Source: Amycolatopsis rubida (GTDB taxonomy: Bacteria > Actinomycetota > Actinomycetes > Mycobacteriales > Pseudonocardiaceae). From it: 64,000 nucleotides of DNA. The notes beneath the pieces are model-generated. The model worked only from the letters and a program-made list of their open reading frames with translations, did no database searches and was not told the origin of the DNA. This document shows positions 50,964-59,777 of this stretch, piece after piece. The stretch is taken from contig NZ_FOWC01000017.1 in NCBI RefSeq assembly GCF_900115345.1, forward strand, positions 1 through 64,000, read 5' to 3'. Position numbers and translations under genes: made by a program. Each line of letters starts with the position of its first letter. Positions within the stretch are counted from its first letter, which is position 1.

Positions 50964-52499
50964 ATGTCCAACACCGTCAGCCGTCGAGGAGCATTAGGCC
51001 TCATGGGCGCGAGCGCTGCCGTACCACTGCTGGGCACTGGTACGGCGAGTGCCGCGCCCCTTGCGACGACCGCGGGCGGCGGCGCGACACCAGTGCAGGG
51101 TTTGCACCTCACGTTCGGCCGAGATCCCGCGCGGCAGATGGTGGTTTCGTGGCTCACCGACGGCCCGGTCCGCCGTCCCCGCGTCCTCTACGGCACGCTC
51201 AACGACGGCTTCGGTTCGTACGCGCCCGCGGTCACCCGCACCTACCTCGACGGCGCTTCCAACCGCACAGTCTGGGTGCACCACGCCGAGATCAACCGCC
51301 TCTGCCCGAACACCGAGTACCTCTACATCGCCCAGCACGAAGGTGCGACGCCCGACGCGGGCACGTTCCGCACCGCGCCCAGCGGGCGGTCCGCGTTCAC
51401 CTTCACCAGCTTCGGCGACCAGTCCGCGCCGCAGGTCACCTGGGACCTCAAGGGCGCGCCCGCGCTCGACTTCTTCTCCACGCCGGCCGCGAAGGACATC
51501 GTCACCGGCATCGAGACCGTCGCGCCGCTGTTCCACCTGCTCAACGGCGACCTCTGCTACGCCAACCTCGACGTCGACCGCGTGCGCACCTGGAACAACT
51601 TCTTCGCCAACAACGCCCGCTCGGCGCGGTACCGGCCGTGGATGCCCGCCGCGGGCAACCACGAGATCGAGAAGAGCAACGGCGCGCTCGGCATGGACGC
51701 CTACCAGGCGTATTTCCAGCTGCCGTCCACCGAAACCGATCCCGAACTGGCCGGGCTCTGGTACGGCTTCACCGTCGGCTCGGTCCGGGTGGTCGTGCTG
51801 CAGAACGACGACAACTGCCTGCAAGACGGCGGCGACGTCTACGTCAACGGCTATTCCGGCGGGCGGCAGCTCGCCTGGCTGGAGAAGGAACTCGCCGCGG
51901 CACGGGCGTCGCGCGACGTGGACTGGATCGTCGTCGCGATGCACCAGGTCATGATCAGCACGTCCGACGCGAACGGCGCCGACCTCGGCCTGCGCGAGAA
52001 GTACGGTCCGCTGTTCGACCGCTACGGCGTCGACCTGGTGCTTTGCGGGCACGAGCACGACTACGAACGCTCCCTCGCCGTGCACGGCGTCGTCGCGGAA
52101 AGCGAAACGCTCACGCCGAACCCGGTCTCCGACGCGACCGACGACATCGACACGACGCACGGCACCGTGCACATGGTTCTCGGCGGAGGCGGCGTCTCCG
52201 GCACCACCAACGGCAGCTTCTTCGCCGACGGCACCGGAAAGGTGCTGACCGCCGTCGCGGACAAGCGGGATCCGGCCACGGGCAAGCGGAAACCGACCTA
52301 CGTGCGCGAAAAAGCGGTGTGGAGCGCGGTGCGCGACCTCGACCACCCCTACGGTTTCGCCGCGTTCACAGTGGATCCCGGTCGCCGTCCGGGCGGCACG
52401 ACGACCATGCACGTGACCTACTACAACGTCGCCAAGCCGACCGGCGAGCTGTCGGTGTTCGAACGGTTCTCGCTGCACCGCAAGCGCGCCGACGGCTGA
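50964..52499 (+). CDS. Tat-exported purple-acid-phosphatase-like metallophosphoesterase
   Basis: 511 residues. The signal peptide SRRGALGLMGASAAVPLLGT is of twin-arginine type. An N-terminal fibronectin-like domain (GLHLTFGRDPARQMVVSWLT) precedes the dinuclear metal core: FTFTSFGDQ, LLNGDLCYAN, AAGNHEIE, AMHQVMIS and CGHEHDYERS. These match the five metal-ligand blocks of purple acid phosphatases, suggesting secreted phosphomonoester hydrolysis. GGAGGAGG lies five bases before the ATG. Length is normal. Confidence 0.88.
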   Translation: MSNTVSRRGALGLMGASAAVPLLGTGTASAAPLATTAGGGATPVQGLHLTFGRDPARQMVVSWLTDGPVRRPRVLYGTLNDGFGSYAPAVTRTYLDGASNRTVWVHHAEINRLCPNTEYLYIAQHEGATPDAGTFRTAPSGRSAFTFTSFGDQSAPQVTWDLKGAPALDFFSTPAAKDIVTGIETVAPLFHLLNGDLCYANLDVDRVRTWNNFFANNARSARYRPWMPAAGNHEIEKSNGALGMDAYQAYFQLPSTETDPELAGLWYGFTVGSVRVVVLQNDDNCLQDGGDVYVNGYSGGRQLAWLEKELAAARASRDVDWIVVAMHQVMISTSDANGADLGLREKYGPLFDRYGVDLVLCGHEHDYERSLAVHGVVAESETLTPNPVSDATDDIDTTHGTVHMVLGGGGVSGTTNGSFFADGTGKVLTAVADKRDPATGKRKPTYVREKAVWSAVRDLDHPYGFAAFTVDPGRRPGGTTTMHVTYYNVAKPTGELSVFERFSLHRKRADG

Positions 52500-52641
52500 G
52501 GTCAACCCCTTCTCCGGACCACCCCTCAAGCCGGACGGGACGATCCTTAGCCGCGCTACGCTTCCCGCGGACCCGGCGGCCGCAACGGACACCTCCCCCA
52601 TCGTCCGTCCATTGTGGACTATCGGGCCGCGAGGAGCGCCC

Positions 52642-53865
52642 ATGGACCACGCCGTCACCCCCTTCGTGCTGGACCCGGCGGCGCCGGACGTGCACGGCGA
52701 GGGCGCCCGGCTTCGCGCCCGCGGACCGCTGACCGTGGTCGAACTGCCGGGCGGAGTGCTCGCCTGGTCGGTCACCAGCCTGCCGCTGCTGCGCGCCCTG
52801 CTCGCCGACCCGCGGGTGTCGAAGGACGCCCGGCGGCACTGGCCCGCCTACCGGGACGGCGAGATCTCCTCCGACTGGCCGCTGCACATCTGGGTTTCGG
52901 TGCAGAACATGTTCACCGCCTACGGCGACGAGCACCGGCGGCTGCGGTCGCTGGTGTCCAAGGCTTTCTCGCCCGGCCGGATCGCCGCGCTGCGCCCGGT
53001 GGTCGCCGAGATCGTCGACGGCCTGCTCGCCGGCCTCGACGCCGGACCGCCGGAAACCGACCTGCGCGAGCAGTACTGCTACCGGCTGCCGATCGAGGTG
53101 ATCTGCCGGCTGGTCGGCGTCCCCGAACAAGCGCGGCCGGGCCTGCGCACCGCGGTGGCCGGGATCTTCGCGACGTCGGCGACCGCGGAAGAAGCGACCG
53201 CGAACGTCGAGCTGCTGTACGGAATCCTCGCCGACCTCGTCTCGCGGCGGCGCGCCGAGCCCGGCGACGATCTCGCTACCGCACTGATCACCGCGCGTGA
53301 CTCCGACGGCTCCCGGCTGAGCGAAGCGGAACTGGCGGACACGCTGATCCTGGTGATCACCGCGGGTCACGAGACGACGGTCAACCTGCTCGACCAGGCC
53401 GTGACCGCGCTGCTGACTCATCCCGGGCAGCTGCGGCAGGTCCTCGGCGGAAAACGCACCTGGTCGGACGTCGTGGACGAGACTTTGCGCTGGCAGGCCC
53501 CGCTTTCGCACCTGCCGCTGCGGTTCGCGCGAGAGGACATCGAGATCGGGGGCACGGTCATCCGCGCGGGCGACCCGATTCTTCCGTCCTTCGGCCCCGC
53601 CGGACGCGACGAGGACCACCACGGTCCGGACGCGCACGAGTTCGACCTGGCCCGCGAGGACAAATCAGCGCTCGCGTTCGGCCACGGCGTGCACTATTGC
53701 CTCGGTGCGCAGCTCGCCCGGACGGAGGCGGAGCTGGGCCTGCCGGCGTTGTTCGAGAGGTTCCCGGACTTGGCGCTGGCGGTGACCGAGGAGAAGCTGG
53801 AGCCGGTGCCGTCGTTCATCACCAACGGGCATGTGACGCTGCCGGTGCGGCTTAAGTCCTCGTGA
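52642..53865 (+). CDS. Cytochrome P450
   Basis: 407 residues, soluble bacterial class I P450. The I-helix motif is ITAGHETTVNLL, the K-helix ExxR is ETLR in DVVDETLRWQAPLSH, and the haem loop is FGHGVHYCLGAQLAR with Cys353 as the iron ligand. ATG 52642 follows GAGGAG. Substrate unknown; WPLHIWVSVQNMFTAYGDEH resembles P450s of secondary metabolism. No ferredoxin gene is adjacent. Its TGA stop (53863-53865) lies inside the base of a family A palindrome. Confidence 0.93.
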   Translation: MDHAVTPFVLDPAAPDVHGEGARLRARGPLTVVELPGGVLAWSVTSLPLLRALLADPRVSKDARRHWPAYRDGEISSDWPLHIWVSVQNMFTAYGDEHRRLRSLVSKAFSPGRIAALRPVVAEIVDGLLAGLDAGPPETDLREQYCYRLPIEVICRLVGVPEQARPGLRTAVAGIFATSATAEEATANVELLYGILADLVSRRRAEPGDDLATALITARDSDGSRLSEAELADTLILVITAGHETTVNLLDQAVTALLTHPGQLRQVLGGKRTWSDVVDETLRWQAPLSHLPLRFAREDIEIGGTVIRAGDPILPSFGPAGRDEDHHGPDAHEFDLAREDKSALAFGHGVHYCLGAQLARTEAELGLPALFERFPDLALAVTEEKLEPVPSFITNGHVTLPVRLKSS

Positions 53866-53903
53866 GTGTTCGTCCCGGTTCTCACCGGGACGAACACTCA
53901 CGA
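53860..53903. repeat. Family A palindrome carrying stop codons of both convergent genes
   Basis: Perfect 20-base arms TCGTGAGTGTTCGTCCCGGT with TCTC loop. The TGA of the P450 gene (53863-53865) and, on the other strand, the TGA of the CaiB gene (53900-53898) occupy the same symmetrical place in the two arms. The element therefore both ends translation of, and probably terminates, the two convergent genes. Confidence 0.92.
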
Positions 53904-54992
53904 CTCCCAGTCGGCGAGGACGGCCTCGGTGTCCGCGCCCGGCATCGGCGGCGGCGACGGCAAATCCGTTGTGCTGCGCGAAAATCGCGGTGCCGGAGCG
54001 GGCTGGACGATGCCGTCGAGCGTGACCAGGCCGGACCGCGCGGCGATGTGCGAGTGCCGGGGAGCCTCGTCGGGGGCGAGGACCGGCGTGACGCACGCGT
54101 CGGTGCCGTCGAAGGCCTCGGCCCATTCGTCGCGCGTGCGGCTGAGGAAGGCCCGGGTGAAGGCGGCGCGGAGGGTGGGCCAGCCGTCGCGGTCCAGTTG
54201 CGGCGGGAGGTCTTCCGCGGCGAGGCCGAGACCGTTCAGGAGAGCCGCGTAGAACTGCGGTTCCAGGGAACCGACGGCGACGTACCGGCCGTCCGCGCAG
54301 ACGTACGTGTCGTAGAACGGCGCGCCGCCGTCGAGGAGATTCGTGCCGCGTTCGTCGGACCAGGAACCCAGGCCGCGCAACGCCCACATCATCTGGGCCA
54401 GCACGTTCGCTCCGTCGACCATCGCCGCGTCCACGACCTGGCCGCGCCCGGTCCGGCCGCACTCCCACACCGCCGCGAGCACGCCCGCGATCAGGAACAT
54501 CGACCCGCCGCCGAAGTCGCCGACCAGGTTGAGCGGCGGCACCGGACGTTCGCCCGCGCGGCCGATCGCGTGCAGCACGCCGGTGAGGCCGAGGTAGTTG
54601 ATGTCGTGCCCGGCGCGCTGGGCGAGCGGGCCGTCCTGGCCCCAGCCGGTCATCCGGCCGTACACCAGGCGGGGATTGCCCGCGAAGCAGTCGTCCGGGC
54701 CGACGCCGAGCCGTTCGGCGACGCCCGGGCGCAGGCCTTCGACCAGCACGTCCGCCTTCGCCGCGAGTCGCAGGACGAGTTCGCGGCCCTCGGGGGTCTT
54801 GAGGTCCGCGGCGACCGAACGGCGCCCGCGCAGCAGCGGGTCCGGCTTGCCGCCGCTGAGGTCGAGCGATCCGGAAGGCCGTTCCACCCGGACGACGTCC
54901 GCGCCCAGGTCGGCGAGCACCATGCACGCGTGCGGCCCCGGCCCGATCCCGGCCAGCTCGACGACCTTCAGCCCGCTCAACGGTCCCGCCAC
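53898..54992 (-). CDS. CaiB/BaiF family CoA transferase (alpha-methylacyl-CoA racemase-like)
   Basis: 364 residues from GTG 54992 (GAGGAGGACAT upstream). GLKVVELAGIGPGPHACMVL and LADLGADVVRVERPSG are the family III CoA-transferase signature, and GHDINYLGLTGVLHAIGRAG is closest to alpha-methylacyl-CoA racemase, which epimerises 2-methyl-branched acyl-CoA during fatty-acid and sterol side-chain degradation. His and Asp of GHDINY and the downstream Glu/Asp form the racemase site. Convergent with the P450, with stops inside a shared palindrome. Confidence 0.9.
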   Translation of the reverse strand: MAGPLSGLKVVELAGIGPGPHACMVLADLGADVVRVERPSGSLDLSGGKPDPLLRGRRSVAADLKTPEGRELVLRLAAKADVLVEGLRPGVAERLGVGPDDCFAGNPRLVYGRMTGWGQDGPLAQRAGHDINYLGLTGVLHAIGRAGERPVPPLNLVGDFGGGSMFLIAGVLAAVWECGRTGRGQVVDAAMVDGANVLAQMMWALRGLGSWSDERGTNLLDGGAPFYDTYVCADGRYVAVGSLEPQFYAALLNGLGLAAEDLPPQLDRDGWPTLRAAFTRAFLSRTRDEWAEAFDGTDACVTPVLAPDEAPRHSHIAARSGLVTLDGIVQPAPAPRFSRSTTDLPSPPPMPGADTEAVLADWES

Positions 54993-55203
54993 ATGTCCTC
55001 CTCGGCTCCGGCGCCCCTTGCGGCGGCGACCCTACCGGCCTGCCGGACGCCGGCCCGGGCGTGTGGGGTAACCCACCCGTGGCCCGACCCGGGCAGAACC
55101 GGCGCCGAGCCTCACCCGAACCGGGGACTGGCGTCTCACGGCCGCGCCCTTCGGGTACCCGGCTGGTATCCATGGGTCACGAACAGATCAAGGAGGGTTT
55201 TCG

Positions 55204-55461
55204 ATGAGCTTTTTCGACCAGGCCAAGGACAAGATTCAGGAATTCGCGGGCAACAACCAGGACAAGGTCGGCGACGGCATCGACAAGGCCGCCGAATTCG
55301 CCGACGACAAAACGGGCGGCAAGCACGGCGACCAGATCCGCCAGGGCGCGGACAAGCTGAAGGAGAACTTCGGCGGCGGCCAGGAACAGGGCGGCCAGCC
55401 GCAGGGCGGCGGCGAGCAGGGCGGCCAGCCGGGCGAGCAGCAGTGGGGAAACCAGCAGTAG
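55204..55461 (+). CDS. MT0933-type antitoxin-like small protein
   Basis: 85 residues. MSFFDQAKDKIQEFAGNNQD and DGIDKAAEFADDKTGGKHGD with IRQGADKLKENF match the small helical family annotated as MT0933-like (Rv0909-type) antitoxin. The C-terminal third is a Gly/Gln-rich tail. AAGGAGG precedes the ATG by eight bases. No toxin gene is adjacent; many actinobacteria carry such proteins alone, so a true toxin-antitoxin role is doubtful. A tandem-repeat block begins shortly after the stop. Confidence 0.8.
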   Translation: MSFFDQAKDKIQEFAGNNQDKVGDGIDKAAEFADDKTGGKHGDQIRQGADKLKENFGGGQEQGGQPQGGGEQGGQPGEQQWGNQQ

Positions 55462-55496
55462 CGAGGGCCGCGTCGGCCTGAGGTCCCGCGTTGCGC

Positions 55497-55850
55497 GGGA
55501 AGGCCGCGCGGATCGCCTCCCCGAGGAGACCTTGCGAACCGCGCGGCCCCGGGAAAAGCCTCGCGAACCGCGCAACTGCGGGAAGCCCGCGCGAATCGCC
55601 TTCCCAGGAGACCTCGTGAACCGCGCGGCCCCGGGAAAAGCCTCGCGAACCGCGCGGCCGCAGGAAGCCCGTGCGAATCGCCTCCCCGAGGAGACCTCGC
55701 GAACCGCACGACCCCGGAAAGCCTCGCGAACCGCGCAACTGCGGGAAGCCCGCGCGAATCGCCTTCCCAGGAGACCTCGTGAACCGCACGACCCGGGAAA
55801 AGCCTCGCGAACCGCGCGGCCGCGGGAAGCCCGTGCGAATTGACGGCGGC
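55497..55850. repeat. Four-copy ~81-bp tandem repeat (minisatellite)
   Basis: AGGAGACCT recurs at 55524, 55606, 55689 and 55769 (spacing 80-83 bp). Each unit contains two or three diverged copies of CGCGAACCGCGCGGCC plus GGAAGCCCG(C/T)GCGAAT. All frames stay open across it, giving Arg/Pro-rich spurious ORFs on both strands. It lies between the antitoxin-like gene and the methyltransferase; no promoter was seen. Confidence 0.9.
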
Positions 55851-56041
55851 GGTCGGTACGATCCGGCCGCCGCCATCAATTGCGCGACAACCGCGCCGGG
55901 CGAGGCGGGGTGGCATTTTCCGCACAGTTTCCGGCGTAGTCATCCGGACAGCGCGAAAATGCCGCTCCGTTTCCGGCGACACGGCGCAACACCGAAATTA
56001 TTTCACGATTCGCTGGCCAGGGCGCGGTTTCCCCGGCTCGC

Positions 56042-56674
56042 TCAGCCGGGTTTGCGGGCCGAGATCAGGACGTGTTCCTCCGGTTCCGCACCCGGTTTGC
56101 CCGGTGCGAACGCTTCCGCCCGGGTTCCGGTCACCTCCAGTCCGGCCGCGCGCACCCGGTCGGCCAGCGCGTCCGCCGGGAAGCTGGTCACCCGGATCGA
56201 GTGGCCCAGGAAGGCGACCGGCACATCCTCGACGTCGGCGGGCACGGTGACCAGGGCGAACCTTCCGCCCGGCGCCAGCCAGTCCGCGATCCGGCCGAGC
56301 GCGCGCTCCGTTTCGAGCCGGGTCAGCTGCAGGAACGCGAAGAAAGCGCACACGGCGGCCCACCTTCCCGGTTCCGACTCCCATTCCCGCAGGTCAGCTT
56401 GCACGAACTCGGCTTCGGGCACCTGTTCGCGGGCGATCCGCACCATCTCCGCGGACACGTCGATCCCCGTCACCCGATGTCCGGCGGCGGCAAGATCTGC
56501 CGCGGCGGGGCGGCCGGTTCCGCTGCCGATGTCGAGGACCCGCGCGGCCGGCGGCAGCACCGCGAGCAGCTCCCGCACGGCAGCGTCGACCACCGGCCGA
56601 CGGCCGAACGCTTCCTCGTACCCGGCGCCGATCGCGTCGAACAGTTCCGCCGCGGTGGTCAGCTCCTCGGACAT
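56042..56674 (-). CDS. Class I SAM-dependent methyltransferase
   Basis: 210 residues. Motif I is ARVLDIGSGTGRPAAADLAA near 44-62, followed by the acidic strand-2 end VTGIDVSAEMVRIAR and the motif IV region WAAVCAFFAFLQL; APGGRFALVTVP is motif VI. The N-terminus AAELFDAIGAGYEEAFGRRP is common in small-molecule methyltransferases. Substrate unknown. It is transcribed toward the tandem-repeat block and lies downstream of the ornithine-cyclodeaminase-like gene on the same strand. Confidence 0.88.
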   Translation of the reverse strand: MSEELTTAAELFDAIGAGYEEAFGRRPVVDAAVRELLAVLPPAARVLDIGSGTGRPAAADLAAAGHRVTGIDVSAEMVRIAREQVPEAEFVQADLREWESEPGRWAAVCAFFAFLQLTRLETERALGRIADWLAPGGRFALVTVPADVEDVPVAFLGHSIRVTSFPADALADRVRAAGLEVTGTRAEAFAPGKPGAEPEEHVLISARKPG

Positions 56675-56733
56675 CCCGGTCTCCCCTCGCCGTCGAAGGG
56701 CCCCAGGCTATCCGCACCTGCCGACAATTTCGG

Positions 56734-57618
56734 TCACTCGGCAGCTTCGTAGGCGGTCGCGGCGACCACCAGGTCCTCCCAGGCCATCCCGACGCTCTTG
56801 AACAGCCGAGGTCCCGGCGACACCGCGAAGCCCCGAGCCAGTGCCGCGAGCGAGACAAGATCATCCGCCGCGAGCACCCCGGATTTTATTGCCAGCACGA
56901 CATCTCCAGCCTCGCGAGTAGCCGCGCCGATCCCTTCGACGACCACTGTGGACCGTCCGATAAGGACATCGTCGACTTCCCGCGCCTCCGGTTCGTGCGA
57001 GCCGACGGCGACCACGGTGGCGTGCTCGGGGACTTTCGCGCCGTCGAACACGGGGACGCGCGACGAGGTGCAGCAGGCGACCAGATCAGCTGCGGAAACG
57101 TCGTCCGGAGTGCCGGCCCGGGCGAAGGGGTACTGCGCGGCGAGAGCTTGCGTACGCTCCGGGTTGCGGCCGACGACCACCACGTCCCGCACCGGCCGCA
57201 CGGCACGGAGGGCTTCGATGTGGCTCTGCGCCTGCGGACCCGTCCCGAACACCACCAGCCGTTCCGCATCCGGCACGGCGAGCAGGTCCGCTGCCACCGC
57301 GGAGACGGCCGCCGTGCGCACCGAGGTGAGCGCGACGCCGTCCAGGAGCGCCATGGGCGTGAGCGTCGGGCCGTCCATCAGCAGGTAGTGGCCTTGGATC
57401 CGCGGCAGGCCCCGGGCCGGGTTGCCCGGCGCGACGGACGCGACCTTGACCCCGGCGTAACGGTCCCAGAACGCGGGCATGAGCAGGAACTGCCCGGTGG
57501 GCACGGGCACGACGGACCGGGGCGGGTCCTGGTCAGGGTCGAGGCCGCCGGCCAGCGCGGCGCGGACGGCATCGACGGCTTGCTGGACAGTCGGGCGGGC
57601 ATCAAGGAGCAATCGCAC
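56734..57618 (-). CDS. Ornithine cyclodeaminase / mu-crystallin family protein
   Basis: 294 residues from GTG 57618; an in-frame start at 57696 would overlap the divergent GntR gene. NAD(P)-binding is shown by RLVVFGTGPQAQSHIEAL with VVVVGRNPER, and the substrate region by YAGVKVASVAPGNPARGLP, where Lys contacts the carboxylate; DDVLIGRSTVVVEG is also conserved. Family members are ornithine cyclodeaminases, alanine dehydrogenases or imine reductases, and the activity here cannot be told apart. It is divergent from a GntR-MFS pair that may share its substrate. Confidence 0.85.
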   Translation of the reverse strand: MRLLLDARPTVQQAVDAVRAALAGGLDPDQDPPRSVVPVPTGQFLLMPAFWDRYAGVKVASVAPGNPARGLPRIQGHYLLMDGPTLTPMALLDGVALTSVRTAAVSAVAADLLAVPDAERLVVFGTGPQAQSHIEALRAVRPVRDVVVVGRNPERTQALAAQYPFARAGTPDDVSAADLVACCTSSRVPVFDGAKVPEHATVVAVGSHEPEAREVDDVLIGRSTVVVEGIGAATREAGDVVLAIKSGVLAADDLVSLAALARGFAVSPGPRLFKSVGMAWEDLVVAATAYEAAE

Positions 57619-57690
57619 TTCCGCAGCATGGCACAGCGCACCGACAGACCTGCTGAGCCGCAGGTCACAACGGCTTAGATACAAGATGGG

Positions 57691-58350
57691 ATGCATGCTA
57701 GCGTCTCAGTCGTGAAAGCGTTGAAACCCGCCGCCGACCGCGCGTACGAGCTCACCAAGGAACTCGTGCTCACCGGCGAACTGCCCGGCGGGCACCTGTT
57801 CAGCGAGGGCGAGATCGCCGAGCGGCTCGGAGTGAGCCGGACGCCGGTGCGCGAGGCGTTCCTGCGGCTGCAGGTCGAGGGGCTGCTCAACCTGATCCCG
57901 AAGCGCGGCGCGATCGTCGTGCCGATCACCCCGGGCGAGGCCGAGGACGTGCTCGAAGCCCGCGAGGCCGTCGAAAGCGCGGCGGTACAACGGCTCGGCC
58001 GTCGCCCGGAATTGATCCCGGCGGCGCTCGATCGGCTGCGTGCGGTGCTGGCCGCCCAACGGCAGCACGCGGAGGCGGGCGACGTGCCTGCGTTCGCGGA
58101 AGCCGACGCGCTGTTTCACCGCATGATCGTCGAGGCGGGCGGCAATACGCTGCTGCTCGGCTTTTACACGACGCTCGCCGACCGGCAGCGCCGGATGAAC
58201 GTCCACGCGCTCGCGCCGATCCCGGCCCGCCTGCCGCAGGTCGTCGACGAGCACGAAGAGCTCCTGAACATCATCGCGGAGGCCGAGACGAAGGCCGCTG
58301 CCTTCGCCCCGGCCCTGCGAGCACACCTGGATTCGGTGCACCGTCGATGA
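57691..58350 (+). CDS. GntR family regulator with FCD domain
   Basis: 219 residues from ATG 57691 (GTG 57712 is an alternative). The wHTH is LFSEGEIAERLGVSRTPVRE, with AFLRLQVEGLLNLIPKRGAI, and the C-terminal FCD domain has EAREAVESAAVQRL, ADALFHRMIVEAGGN and VVDEHEELLNIIAEAE with metal-binding Asp/His positions. The intergenic GATACAAGATGGGATGCAT stretch is a possible binding site. It overlaps the downstream MFS gene by four bases and is divergent from the cyclodeaminase-like gene, so both are likely targets. Confidence 0.85.
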   Translation: MHASVSVVKALKPAADRAYELTKELVLTGELPGGHLFSEGEIAERLGVSRTPVREAFLRLQVEGLLNLIPKRGAIVVPITPGEAEDVLEAREAVESAAVQRLGRRPELIPAALDRLRAVLAAQRQHAEAGDVPAFAEADALFHRMIVEAGGNTLLLGFYTTLADRQRRMNVHALAPIPARLPQVVDEHEELLNIIAEAETKAAAFAPALRAHLDSVHRR

Positions 58351-59570
58351 CCACTGCAGCTGACCGCGCCCACCTGCCTGAAACACCCGGAACGACCGCC
58401 CGCCCGGCCTGGTTCCCGGCCGCCGCCGCGGTGTTCGCGGCCGGATGGGGCGGCAACCAGTTCACCCCGCTGCTCGTGATGTACCACGCCGCGGGCTACT
58501 CCGCGTTCACCGTCGACGCCCTGCTCGGCGCCTACGTCGTCGGCCTCGTGCCGGGGCTGCTGCTGTCCGGCGGACTGTCCAATCGGTACGGTCGCCGTCC
58601 GGTGATGTTCGCCGGCGCCGTGTTGTCGTTGCTGGCGAGCGTGCTGCTGGCGCTCGGTCCGGCCGGCGCCGGGTGGATCGCCGCAGGCCGGTTCCTCTCC
58701 GGGATCGCGGTCGCGGTCGCGATGGCCGTGGGCTCCACCTGGATCAAGGAACTCGCCGACGCCGACCCGCACAGTGCGGCCGACACCGGGACCCGCCGCG
58801 CGGCACTGTGCCTGACCCTCGGGCTCGGCATCGGCCCGGGCGTCGCCGGAGTGCTCGCGCAGTGGGGGCCGTGGCCGATGGTCCTCCCCTACCTGGTCCA
58901 CATCGGACTCGCGCTGGTCTCGCTCGCCGCGGTCACGCGCAGTCCGGAAACGCTCGCTGCCCGGACCGATTCGGTCCGCGCCGCGGTGCCCCCCACCACG
59001 CGGCATCCGCGGTTCCGCCGGGTGATCCTGCCTGCCGCGCCGTGGATCTTCGGTTCGTGCGGCGTGGCGTACGCGATCCTGCCGCAGCTCGTCGAGCACC
59101 GGACCGGGTCGTGGGCGCTGGCCTACTCCACCTTGCTCACTGTCTGCGCGATCGGCGCGGGCGTGGGGATTCAGCCGATCGCCAAGCGGGTCGACCGCGC
59201 CACCAGCGCCCGGGCCGTGCTCACCGGGATGGCGGTGCTCTGCGCCGGGCTCGTCTTGAGCGTCTTCGCCGCGGCGCGGGAATCGCCCTGGATCGCCCTC
59301 GGCGCGGCGATTGTGCTGGGCGCCGCTTACGGCATCGTCGTGGTGTCCGGGCTGCTGGAATTGCAACGCCTCGCCCGGCCGGACGAAATCGCGGAACTCA
59401 CCGGCGTGTACTACGCGCTGGCGTACATCGGATTCCTCCTGCCGTCAATTTTAGCCGCCCTGAACGGAGTAGCGGGCTACCCGGTGCTGCTCGGCTGCGT
59501 CGCCGTGGTCGCGATCGCGGGAACCCTTGTGGTGACCCGGCACTCGCGCCGGCACCTGCCTCAGGACTGA
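58347..59570 (+). CDS. MFS transporter
   Basis: 407 residues, 12 predicted helices. GGLSNRYGRRPVMFAGAVLS is the MFS loop 2-3 motif and LGIGPGVAGVLAQWGPWPMV resembles the antiporter motif C, so it is probably a proton-coupled exporter. Its ATG overlaps the GntR TGA, so regulator and transporter form an operon. With the divergent cyclodeaminase-like gene this suggests a small amino-acid or imino-acid metabolism and export unit (inference). A strong terminator follows nine bases after the stop. Confidence 0.87.
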   Translation: MTTAADRAHLPETPGTTARPAWFPAAAAVFAAGWGGNQFTPLLVMYHAAGYSAFTVDALLGAYVVGLVPGLLLSGGLSNRYGRRPVMFAGAVLSLLASVLLALGPAGAGWIAAGRFLSGIAVAVAMAVGSTWIKELADADPHSAADTGTRRAALCLTLGLGIGPGVAGVLAQWGPWPMVLPYLVHIGLALVSLAAVTRSPETLAARTDSVRAAVPPTTRHPRFRRVILPAAPWIFGSCGVAYAILPQLVEHRTGSWALAYSTLLTVCAIGAGVGIQPIAKRVDRATSARAVLTGMAVLCAGLVLSVFAAARESPWIALGAAIVLGAAYGIVVVSGLLELQRLARPDEIAELTGVYYALAYIGFLLPSILAALNGVAGYPVLLGCVAVVAIAGTLVVTRHSRRHLPQD

Positions 59571-59578
59571 CCCCGATT

Positions 59579-59632
59579 CCGGCAAACGGGACCGAATGCG
59601 CGACCGCGCGGAAATTCGGTCCCGTTTGCCGG
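59579..59632 (+). terminator. Long hairpin terminator after MFS gene
   Basis: Perfect 19-base arms CCGGCAAACGGGACCGAAT with a nested GCGCG-AC-CGCGC hairpin in the loop and a T-rich tail ATTTGTTT, starting eight bases after the MFS stop. It has a different sequence from the family A and B palindromes. Confidence 0.88.
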
Positions 59633-59777
59633 ATTTGTTTCCCACTATTGTCGCTTGTGGATCGTGCGGGAGTCGGAAAGAGTTCTGCTGCCGGGAAATC
59701 GAGCGCGGCACGAGTGCGCCCGATTTCGTCGGGGCCGGTAACTCACGAACCCTTCTAGCAGGAAGTGGGAACCGCAC

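Noticed and set aside
55204..55461. A complete toxin-antitoxin module
   Set aside because: Only the antitoxin-like gene is present; no overlapping or adjacent toxin ORF was found, and the following DNA is repeats.
55532..55843. Arg/Pro-rich protein from the ~81-bp repeat
   Set aside because: Frames are open on both strands because of the repeat; no start with a ribosome binding site and no homology.
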